Below, piece after piece: positions 49,601 to 61,600 of a stretch of DNA of 64,000 bases. The notes beneath the pieces were generated by a model. That model was not told the DNA's origin and made no database searches. It was given only the letters and a program-made list of their open reading frames with translations. Every line of letters starts with the position of its first letter. The stretch's first letter is position 1. The position numbers and the translations under genes are program-made. The DNA is from Mycteria americana (lineage: Eukaryota; Chordata; Aves; Ciconiiformes; Ciconiidae). The stretch covers positions 151,575,519 through 151,639,518 of the forward strand of contig NC_134366.1 in NCBI RefSeq assembly GCF_035582795.1, in the 5' to 3' direction.

Positions 49601-52600
49601 GGAACTGCCTTCGCAATTATCAAGCTAAATGCTTCAACCTGTACATGCTAGAGCATCTCTTTCAATGTAAACTGAATGTGAGTTGTGGGCTGCTTTTCCT
49701 CTGAACCATTTTATCCCAATGGTAAAATATAAGCCTAACAAAAAACAATGCCTGGATGTGTTGCTGTTATTAAAAAATTACCTTTGCTTGTCCCTCTGTC
49801 CCATGGTGCTCATCTGCCAGGAACAATGGCAGCCATTGTTTTTCTAATCTCTTCTGGATGCATTGCTGAATTTCTAGCAGAACCGCTGCCGAAAGTCGAT
49901 CATGAAGGATTTGTCTCCATCCTCCACCTGAATGCATTAGCTAAGCAATCCAAATACAATAACACATGACATAAACTTTTGTGTATACCTAAAGTCCTTT
50001 ATCTCTCTAGATCCTTGATTTAGCAAAGCATGAGCTTAACTGTAAGCAAAGCATTTAATGCATGCTTACCCAAGGCTCACATGTACTTTTCATAAAAGGG
50101 AACAGATTACATTTGTCCCTACCTATAATAGGATACAGACTCCGGCAAATAATACCCCAGCTTGACCGAGTACATTTCCTAAGAATCAAGATATATCGGA
50201 GCACCACAGCTCAGACTCGCTGTCTGTGGCTTTACTGACATACTAAAATAGAAAGCTGGAACAAGTCACTCTGAAAGCCATTTTTACACTTTTTCTGAGC
50301 TGTGTTGTGCATGGTCTGGCTGTGGCCTCAGATCAGGGTTCAAGAGAGATGTTCTGTAAGGATGGGGAAGGAAGAGCCTTAACAGGAAGGAGAGGATCCC
50401 CACAACCAGAACAGAACCAGATTTCTGGCCAAAAATATAGGTAAGATTTGAGGAGACAGCTTGGAGAAAAGCTGGAGTAAAGCTGCTTATGGACTTTTAT
50501 CTTAGTCACATTCAATGTGATTGTTCTTTATGAATGGTTTTGTAACTGGTACCTGTTCTTGTTGTTCTCTGGTAGCTGGGCTGTTGGGCCCAAAGAAGTA
50601 TTTTTTGTTTAAGTACTTGTTTTTGATGTCCTTAGATTTTTCCTTCCTTTTTTCTTTATCCTTGTGCACCATCTTTCTGAACTGTTCAATATCTAGCCAG
50701 CACATGAGATCCATGCTACAAACAAATTTAAACAGAATGTTATTTCAATATTGAGTTAATTTCATCAACATTCTAGGGAGTTATTAGTTTAACCACAAGC
50801 CACAAAAGTGTTCAAGTCCTAAATACCAGGTCAGATTGGACTGAAATTTTGTGTCATTTTTTCTTTGCTAGTACCATCTGGTGAGACCATGGCACTTGCT
50901 GAACAGGCGATCAATAACAGAACCATAAATTTTGTTGAAGAAGAAAATGACACATTTGTTGGTTTTTGCTGAAGTTTTCCAGACTGCATTAGTTCTAGGA
51001 TCCCTTCAGCTTATAGTACTATTAAGCATCTTTACTGTAGCATGCCAGCTGGACTTCAGAGTTACTAGGTCTGGACACAGCTCTAAAACACGGTTTTGTG
51101 AGACTTTTTCAAATGTTTTTCTTCATTATGAATTTTTACAAAAGAAAACTTCTCCATAAATTAAGCATTTCTCTGTCTGGCTCTATCACTTAAGATGGGA
51201 CTGGTCTGTGAGGCAGGAAGTCCCAGAGGCAGTTCAGCGTACCTGTCCAGGACCCTATCCTAGCCAGTGACCTGTTCTCTGGCAATTCCTACCATTTCCC
51301 CAGTTAGAGAGTAACTCTAGACCAGTGGTCTCCAAAGTTGGGTGTGTGCGACGATTCATTGGGGGGCAGGAAGAAAATGTTAGAACTTCAGTAGCACATG
51401 TATATAATTTATAAAAAAATAAATATACATATATTGAGGGTGCATGCTTAAAAATTTTTCGCTGATGGGGTGTGCAATCAAAAAAGTTTGGAGACCACTG
51501 GTCTAAACAATTAACTCGGAAGTCACTTGACCATAGGTACCCACAGCATAAGAATCTCCATCTCAACTCAGTACCACAGACTTTTTGTAGTCAGTGAGCA
51601 GAAATCGCCATCTTTAGGAATCAACCATCTAAACTGGTTTTAGATGTTACCTTCAGAATTAGAAGAATTGTGTCCAGAAGTGTGTATTTCTCTCTCTGAC
51701 TACAAAGGGAACCTATGATGATAAGCAGCAACATGACGATAAGCAGCAACATGACGATGTTGAGTCTTGGCCAGAGGAATCCTGTGCTAGATGTCCATCT
51801 CTGGACACTTTTGAAAAAGCTGATCAATATCCAATCCACAATGATAGCAGTGCTTGACTAGAAGCAATAGGCAATATGCAAAGCATCAGTTCATGGGAAC
51901 CCAGATTAATGGAAGGAAGTGACAATTTAAGGACTTGCTAGAAGTTACTTAAAAAGTATATTTGCCTTTTCCTAAAACAGGATAGAGATTAGTGTGGGGC
52001 TTGGGGGGAAAAAAAAAAAAGTGGCAAACTCACATTTACTTCTGCTAGAATTTCTGTTTAGAACTTCATTTTTAAACAAATGGGCTCACTTTTTCAAAAA
52101 CCCTGCACAAACTGTATCTGCTATGAGCTGGTGCTTAATTCTGTTCAGATCAGTGCAAACACAAAACTGGAGTTGCTCTCACACCGTGAGAATAACGTGG
52201 CTGTCTTCTATTTGTACATTTTTATAACATCCAGCTTTAATTTTTAAAATGTACTAAATTGAATCTGTACTAAAAAAGAGAAATTTTTACTCATTATAGG
52301 CTAATTGCTCTACTCAGGGGTTTGCCACTAATCAAAGCAGAAACTGAAAGCAGAACTGTAATACAAACATGTTATGACAGAATTTTTACCCCAAAAATGT
52401 TAAGACAATTCAGTTGTCTGAACAATGTGCATGTGTATTTCATAAATATACAAACACATTTTTAAAAAAGACTAAAATCTGTGAACATTAGATAGCCAAG
52501 ATCCCCAGCAAAGATTTCTTCTGAACTTAGAAATGGGTAAAATAATAATAATGAAGAAATGTACCCAGCAGAATGCTCATTAAGAAAAGCCCAGAACTGT

Positions 52601-55600
52601 TCTAACTTCTCTTTGTCGTGGATCAGGTCAGATAGATTAGGACCTGCCAATTCTTTGGGAACTTGACGCAAGTGCTGATCTTCTTTGAGAGCATCGGGGC
52701 AGGATGGCAGATCAGTGTCAGCAACAGTACTCTGAGGAAAGAAATTATTTCACTTGCATAACTACTTTTTTCATCTCTATATTTTGCTCAGTCTAATAAT
52801 CCTTGCATTAGATAACTTCTGTCTCTCTAGAACAGCTTTTTGATTGCTGAGAAAATAAATTAAGGCTCCAGCTCTTAATCAGCTTTAGTTTTATGTTTGC
52901 TTTAAACATACCAGTGTGTGCAGGTTCCATAATCAAATAAACCAATATATACCTGTAATTTACTTGAAATTGAGGTATTTACTCAAGATTAAGGGCCCAA
53001 AATACATTCCACAGACTTTAGTGGAAACTGTCTCATTGACTCCAATCATACAGTGGTCTGATATTGATATAACTGACAGAAGACCTGTATTTGTAATTAA
53101 CATAATGGCTGTCAAACATTCCCCAAAATGAATGGTAGAAATCGGACTACTTGCTTCTCCAAACTGGCGTGTAGTCAGTCTTTCATTGCTGATACTCAAA
53201 GTGTTAACCCTCTCTGATAGAAAAAGAGTTTGTTTTTGTTAGTAGGTACTTGTCTTACCTCATCCTTCTTGGAACCACTCTCTTGATGCAAAGTCTGGAG
53301 CTTTCTAAAGTACACGGCGTCCAGCTGTCGAGTTTCTTCCACCAACTCCACCTAATAAAAATAATATCTTATGTCATCCCTACAGTACACATTATAGAAA
53401 GATGGAGAACTGGACGGGCACCTTGCCAGTGACAGTGGATAGAAAAGAATACGTTTGCCAGTAATAAGACTGATGTTTAGAAGACACAGAAGTCACATCC
53501 TTGTGACAAACAATTTGATTAAAAGCTCTGGTAGAACAAAATTTTCAGATCTGGGTAGGATCACATGTAGATTTCTACAGAACACCACTAAATAACCTAA
53601 CTATACCTTTAAGAAAAGAACTTTGTATTTGGAAAAATTGCTAAATTATATTGTGTATATAATATATTGTGTATATTGTGTATAGTGTGTCAGACTTACC
53701 CAATTGCCTATATCAGCAAATTATATGTCAAAGTGCCACTGAGAAGCAGAAAAACAGATCTTAAAACTATGACTCTCAGTGGGAAATGTCAAAAAGATAG
53801 AGTGCCACAGATTGCCAGAAATTGAAATTTAAGGCAAGAAAGATGCTATTAGATCTAAACGACGAAGGTGAAAGCTTTCAGACTTCCAGTCTTGTCCCCT
53901 TACTTTTATGCCAGGTAATGCCTTAAAATACTAAATTGTGCATGATTAGAAGTCATGAAGTATTGGCATTTTTAAACTTAATTAGAAGCCTTGTGTATAT
54001 AACTAGAGCAGCTCTCTAGTATTGTTTGTTACATGCAAACAATCGGTAACTGCATAAGGAATAGTTTGGTGACCCTCTCGGCTGACTAAACCATTCAAAT
54101 GCAAGTTTTAGGATATTTAGCAAAGTCGAGCCAATGCATTATACTGATTAGCACGCCCATTACAAAGATTAGAAAGCTGTGGTCTTCTTATACAAGAGTT
54201 TATGTGCAAAAGAGAGAAGAGAGTATTTAGATTAATATTCATTATGCTTTTGTCTAAATGTGAATACGACTCTAATCACCGTTATCTGAATGCCTTCAGG
54301 CTCAGTGTAACTCTATTCCACTGTTATAAAGTGCTTTTGGGTATTCTGTCCTTTAAAAGAAAATGTAGTTTAAAAGTAAATAGGAAAATAATTCAGAACA
54401 TTTTTCATAAAGTTTAAACAGAAAGCAGATAGAGGCAGGATGAGAGTCAACAATGAAAAGGAACTCTCCTGTTTTCATGTTTTTTTTAAAGATAAAAATG
54501 TAGATACATACTGACCATGTCCCAAATAAACAATTTTGGACTCACCTAATTCTTGATAAAATATCTTGTTTCATTATGGGCCAAATATATCCTGCTGTAT
54601 GGTAGAACAAAGGGGAAGAGTAGAGCCAGGAACTAAACAAAATACAAAGCAGACCTTGCCTTTGTGCTGGGAAGGAGTGTGCCTAAGCATCAGCCTGCGC
54701 CTAGTACAAAGAGACTCTAGTGCCTCCTAGAACAGGTCGGTTTATGTCTGTGTGTTATAACTCTTCACAAACACATGTATTATGCACTCAGAAGGATTTA
54801 GTTCTGGGTTTTCATGCTCTGATTAAGATGTTTGTGTTATTAGGGCACTGAGAAGTCTGCACGTAACTACACTTGCAAAGCAAAGCATCATCTAAACTGA
54901 AAGGGCAATAGATTATCCCTCAGTTAACTCAAGGAGGTATAAAGTGACACACGCATTAACTTAAAGCAAAAGTTTATATTTTCAGTTCTTTCTTTGGAGG
55001 AATTCTTCCATTGCTAGAAGCAGTGAAAACACTGTATTCAGCGAGTGCTCAAAAGCAGAGTCCTTTGTACTCGGCTGAGTCAATGACTTGACTCGGTGAG
55101 AACTGGCAATAGATAATGGGCAACTAGTATTGATAATACACATGGAAAATATACATTTACAAAAGACTGTAAAACTAGTCTGAGAGAAAGTAAATAAAAT
55201 TTCATATTAATTAAAGCATCGATCAATTACATGGTGTTCTGCAGGTCATAAACAATTATAGCTGAAATAGCTAAGAAAAAATAGCTTAGAAAAAAGAATT
55301 TATCCGAAAGCTTAGAAAAGATGCTGAAAAGCAAAGATAATATTCTGCAGATGTGTTTGGATTAGTATATTTCATTTTAGTAAGTTTTTTTCAATGTTCA
55401 AACTTTCTAAGTTTGTTAAGGAAATTAAGTTATCACAGGATGAGAGGGAAGGTCCCCTTGTGAATTAATTAGAAGGTAGAAAATAAAAAATAAAGAAATA
55501 AATAACTTTCATTAGGGGGTGGGGTTCCTATTGGAGTCTCACAGGGATCTGTGCTGAGGTTGTTTTTTTAAACATTCAGAAATTATCTGGAAAAGGAGGT

Positions 55601-58600
55601 GGGTGAGGAGACAACAAAGTTTGCAAAGTGATTCCACAGAGCAAAAGATGAAATTGACTGTGAAGAGCTGCAAGATTTCAGGACACTTTAGCATCTGCAT
55701 GATAAAAGGACAGCTGAATTCAACGACAATAAACATTAAGTCATTCCAGCGAGCTCCAAATTAGGGCTTTCCATTAGCTGTTATTACTTAGTAATGAGAT
55801 CCTGGAATCTTTGCAAATGGCTATTAGCTTACATTTTGCACATCCACTCAAAGTGCACCAGGAGTCAAAAGGCAATTAGAATCATAGGAACAATTAGGAA
55901 AGGAACAAAGAGCAAAACAGAAAACATGATTCTGCCACTGGATAACCCTTAGTGCATCCAGATCTTGAGTACTGCTTGCATCTCATCAAAAGAACATAAA
56001 ATAACACATACAGACGGGGGTGATAAGCGTAACAAAGGTATGGAACGCCTTCTGTAAGAAGAGAGGTCAAATAGTCTAGGATTCTTGAGTTTCAAAGAGA
56101 TGTAATTGAAATGGGATACAACAGAAACATGTAAAAGCATAACAGCATTGACAATATGACAAGATAACAATTGCTCATTGTTCCTCATGACATACAAAAC
56201 TAGGGCACCGGGTGAAATTATCAGGGAGGGGTTTGCAAACAAACCAAGATAAGCATTTTTTTCTCCTATTGCATGATTAAACCATGGAACCCACTGCTAC
56301 AGTGAGGCTGAAGATGTAAAATGACTCAAGACACATTTACATAAACCCATGGGGAAAAAAAAAATGCATCAAAGACTATTAAACACAAAAATGTGGATAA
56401 GACCTCTGCTTCATGAACCTCCTCAGTTGCAAAGTGCTGAAGCTGACAATACTGCTGTATGGTTTTTTTCTGTTCTTATACTCTGTTCTTAAATGTTTAA
56501 TACTGGCCACTACCTAATAGGCTTAGAAGACCATTCTCAACTTTGATTTTAGGTGTCTGTTCTCCTAGTTGTTCATACACGCTTGCACGATATAGTAACA
56601 AAAATTCACTGTACTATGCAGCTTCCACAAAAGGATTTCAAAATGGTTTGCAGGGGCCAATGCATGCACATTCTCTTTACATGCTGACAGAAGTATCAGC
56701 AGTAAATGATGATATTTCCTGTAAAAATGGAGATGCTTCATCTACAGTCACAGTGGAGAAAAACAGGAACAAGAACTGACTTCCTGCCCTCCAACTCCTG
56801 ATTCTCCATTGTTAGTTTCTCCTTCCATATCCAAGAGAGAGATGTTAAAGACTTGGAATTAGAAGTTTGACCCACAGCTGGTAACTTGTAGGTAAGTTTA
56901 CAAAGAGCAGAGAGCCACAGCATCCACCACTGCCTCCACCATTTCTTGTTCTCATTTGTCAAAAGCAGAGTCAGGATTGCAGCCATCTCCTCTGACCTGC
57001 ATGAGCCTGCTCAATTCAAGCCTTCAGAGGCTTTCTGGGATTAGAACTGAGTACACCACCGAGCCACCTACTTCAAGAAGCCTGCAGGGCACAGTTAGCC
57101 CTTACACAGCAGGGCAGCTATCTAAAAAGTGATTTGGGCAAATACAGCTGGATCACCATATCACATTTCCTCTTATACTGAGCGGTAGCTGCACTTCAAT
57201 TCTAAACACCAAGAAATACTTCATATAATTAATATGGACCTAGCATCACTGTACTGACGCTCTAGAAACACAGCTTATTTTGTGCTTATCGTTAAAAACA
57301 TAGAAGGCTTGGGGGCAATGCATCATAAGAAAATTACTTTTGATCAATGGCAAGATTGCAGAAACATGACACTTCCTGAGCGCAAAGAGAAATTTTGCCA
57401 CAGCAAGATGCATTCCTCCCTAATTCACAGACCAAGGGGTCTATGAAGCCTGCACCTTCCTTTCAGATGGGAAGTCTGCTCTCCACAGGAAGTTCAGGCT
57501 ACTCCACATGTCAGCGTAGAAAGGAGTGGGTGAGCAAAACATCCCATAATACTTCTCCCTGACTATAAATGTAACAGGGTTGCAAATGAAGGCTCTTGTG
57601 ATTTTCTTCCCCGACATAAGAATTTTTCACAATGTCATCCAGATCAGTTACCTTTCCATAAGTGTGTTTGTCTGCTTCCACCATCTTCATCCATGGTTCT
57701 TGCAGAACAGTGAGGATATATTCTTCTGCTGGGTCAAAAAGATCCTCAAAGGCTGGGTCAATTTTCTGATAAATCATGTTTTTCTTACTCTGATGAAGTC
57801 CAATGTCCATACTGGCAGATGGGGCAATGTAAGTTGCATAAAGGAACTAAAATAAAACAGAAGAAAACTGTTTCTTAGCCATCATCCATTCCAATGGTCA
57901 CAGTCCATTGAAGGAGAGGATTAATGCATATTTGTCCCCCATTGCCCTGCTGTATATTCTGAACATATATCTAATTACACCTGCCTTGTTTTTACCAATA
58001 TTACTATTTTGTCCAAAATTCAGTTATTGCCATAACTGACCTCCCTGACATTTTTACTCCTCCTTGCTAAAATGGTTAGATCACAAAATAATGCTTAATG
58101 TAGTTTTTCCTTAGAGATATTTGGCTGATTCTTAGTTAGATTCAGATAACCACAATCATTACAGCAACTGCACTCTTCATGAAGTTGCATTGTTGTTTTG
58201 CAGAATATGTGCTGGGCCAGCTTGTGAAGGAGTCTTACTTCTTCTGCATAGAAGGGAATTTGTAAATTTAAGTTTAAAATTAATGAATAATTGTAAGATC
58301 TCATTCTGTGTGGAGATTCTCTTGCACAGTTCTTTGACATTGGTGAGACTCCATCATTGTACAGGATCTGTAACAGGAGATACCACTGCACAACTGAGGT
58401 CTAAATTCTTACCAAAGCAAGGATTACAATATGCTTTTTTATGAAGCACAGAGTTTGCCATTCAACATGTACAAACAGAAGAAAGCTGAACCTGGAGAAT
58501 GTTTCCTTCTCACTAGCAGCTCATTCTTGAAGCATAGAGTAAATTTTTTTATTTATTTCAAAGGATTTTTTTTTTTTTTTTGCAAATAGTCCCCTAAGTC

Positions 58601-61600
58601 AAATTCTTGTTTTTAAATGTTTCATAAATTGCTATGAAAAAGACATTGAAAACTCAGAGAAAAATGCTTTCTTCCAGGAATATCTTGGAAAAAGATATTC
58701 CAGAATATCTTTCTAATATGTCATGATTCTGACTGCAGCTAGGAACTCAAGTGAAAAAAGATGCTGCCATAATAAATTTCATATACTTATAAATGTTTTC
58801 TCTTCTTCATATTGTCAAAGTCTAACTAGTTTTCAAACATATGGTCAGGGGATCAGATTAGTAGCATAAATCAGAATTTCTCTCTAGGATGGCACGGAGG
58901 AGCCCATCTTCATTATTTATTATCCCTCAGTTTTGACAATGAAGAATGCAGGTTTCAGATAATTCTGATTTTCCTTATGTTGCTAAAATCCAGCTGTAAC
59001 TAGCAGATGTACAAAGGAGTAGCAAAGAAGAAAATAATACATTTACTCTGTGTTCAAGCAGTAATAAAACACTGTTGTGTTTAGATTTCAGGCACAGTGG
59101 GATAATGTTTGAGTACATTAAATAATTATGTTTCTGTTTGTTTTAAATGAAATTCTGATTTCTTAGACTCTTTCTTTCAAACAGCAACAGGACCAGACTA
59201 CATCCCCATTATTTTGGACCTTAACAATTTGAAACAGATCCTTTAGACTCCTGATATCAGGTCACTGAGGAATATAGGGCTACGATGGCTGACATCCATC
59301 CCTCAGTTAGAACTTGTAATGATTACTATATTTACTGTCTATGCAGGATTCCACCCCCTTTCTACATAGATCTAATCACTGAAAACAAATATGGTTTGTG
59401 GCTATTGTGGCCCATGTTATCAGTGCAATAAAGACCTCCAGGTATAAGGGTAAGGTCAAAGAACAAGGACATCCACAGGAAGAGTCGTAGCTGAAGAACA
59501 AGACCACATTTATTCTAAATTATGCCCTTCTCAGCAAATCCCCAAATAAATTTAAATTTAACAGAGACAGCATTAATTAGATTCATAGTGATTTCAAAAG
59601 TTGGAACTTATTTTGAAGAACCCTAACACTAGTAATGTTTCAGTTACATCATGTTCTAGTCTGATCCAAAACATTTAACATATAAAATAGCCAAATTAGA
59701 AGGGACCAGTCTAATGATATGAAGATGTGGTATCTTTAAAAATAGACGTTTTAAAGAGGGGTTAACCATTTTATTCATCATTAGGGCTACATTGCTCCAC
59801 CTGTTATGACTCATAAAACCACACACAAGGGATCTGTAAATTGGTGGAAAAGGTCCAACATAGGTCCTCAATATTTTAACACATATTTAACCAGGTCCCT
59901 GGTCATTTTTAGCATAGTTTTAAAAATAAAACCAAAACAAACACTCCACAACTTTCTTGGGCGGAACTGTTCTTTCCCCCATGATTTTGTATGAAATGGG
60001 TTAACTTGAGTATATTTGCTACTCTTGTTTAGAGCTGACAAAAAATATCAGCCTACAGAGTCAGAAGTTGCCCAGACTAAGGAAGCTTTGGCCAAAACCT
60101 ATTGACAATCTGCTCACATAAACGCTATCATAATATATTGCCATATTGGGGACTGTCTTTGCAGGCTGCTCTACCTGCATAACGGCACCCAGTCCTGTGT
60201 AATTTCACATACAAAACTGGAGCACAGTAAAGACAGACATTTTTTTCCAGAAACAATACTTGGGGCTGGTAATACATGTGAAGCAGAAATTCAGAGGTGG
60301 TTAAGCTAGCTATAGGAGTGCACTTCTCCAAAGTTAAAGGACCAGAACCTCAGTGCTGTAATCAGGATGACCTCTTCACTTTTGAAGGATGCAGATTTAC
60401 AGTGTCCGAGGATTTGGCATGATGCCATCTTTTTGCTTAAATTCTTGCAAGAATCTGTTGCTATGGAATTTGACCCACCAAATAAAAAGATAGCATCACA
60501 AAGTGACAAAGTGAATGCATGCACTTGCAGATAGGGGAGAAATGAGAACGAGCTTTCATCCCTATGTCCCTTCCTGAGGGTTCAGGCACATCTGTAGATC
60601 TGCACTAATTTGAATGCAAGGAGTGCAGGAAAACCAACTGCAAAGAGTTCTAGACATGCCAAAAAAGAGGAAAAGTGTCTGTGTGCACAGCCTTCAACAC
60701 TGGGCAATGAAGTTAGCAAGTTATAGGAGGAAAATACATTGTATCCTTTAAAAAGGAATATTCATAGCCTTTTTTGACTCCCTTGTCATGGAAGCCTTGT
60801 GGTTTTCTGAATCTCAGTGGAATAGTGAAACTGTTGTGTTGGCCAATCTCCTAAAGGATCAACAGGAAAAAAATACATTAAATGAACTTAAAGGTTATCA
60901 AATTCATACAAAAATCTTAAGCATGTGACATCAAGTGCACATCATACTTCCTTTATTCAATGTTTTGTTCCTTTTGTAAAACACAAAGAATTTTCCTACC
61001 TGCCAGCTATACATTTTCCTATAAATGTATTAGAATAAGTGATGGATTGAACCCAAAACCCTATCTGGAAATTTGGTCAGAGTTTGCATCTTGAAATTAC
61101 TTATAATGGCACAAATCTGAAGATACAAAATGCTTAGGAAATTCAGATTAAGACTTTGGCCTCATTTTTTACTTTCCAAATCAGGGATTGTTGAGGCCTT
61201 GCGTTTTTGGTGTGAATTCATCCTCAGATGAGACGTCTTTGGTAAGCAATCTCAGAATGACTAGAGAGAAGCAAGAAACACGAAAAAGATTTAAGTCCAA
61301 GTGCTTTGTATTGCTGCCCAAAGGCGTGGATATTGCTCTGATCTAAACGAGGGGCTTGTGCAGCTGCTTGACAGAATCATATGATGGAAGAATACAACAC
61401 ATTGGCTGGTCTTTAATGGAAAGTCTAAACTGCCTTAACCCCCATCATCACTTCCCACTAACATAGATCTTACGTCGGACCCTAAAAGTTCACAGTAATG
61501 ACAACTCCCTTTATCTGAATTGATTCTAGTGTTAAAATGTTGTACTTCCCATAACTGTATTAAATTTTCTAACTCTAAATAACTATTTTTTAATGGAAAA

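Larger units (their letters stand above)
50716..52564 (-). other. RGS22 intron with a hAT MITE
   Basis: 1.85 kb. It contains the 178-bp hAT-type MITE at 51323-51500 and an 18-bp tandem duplication at 51720-51755. Confidence 0.85.
53352..57651 (-). other. RGS22 intron carrying a CR1/L3-type LINE fossil
   Basis: 4.3 kb. The main content is the L3-like LINE fragment at 55514-56540. There is also a TATTGTGTA-type simple repeat near 53648-53690. Confidence 0.8.

Noticed and set aside
49924-49925. Alternative splice acceptor (cattcag) for the RGS22 exon at 49782-49940
   Set aside because: It would break the reading phase; the AG at 49942-49941 keeps phase and adds the expected LMHSG residues.
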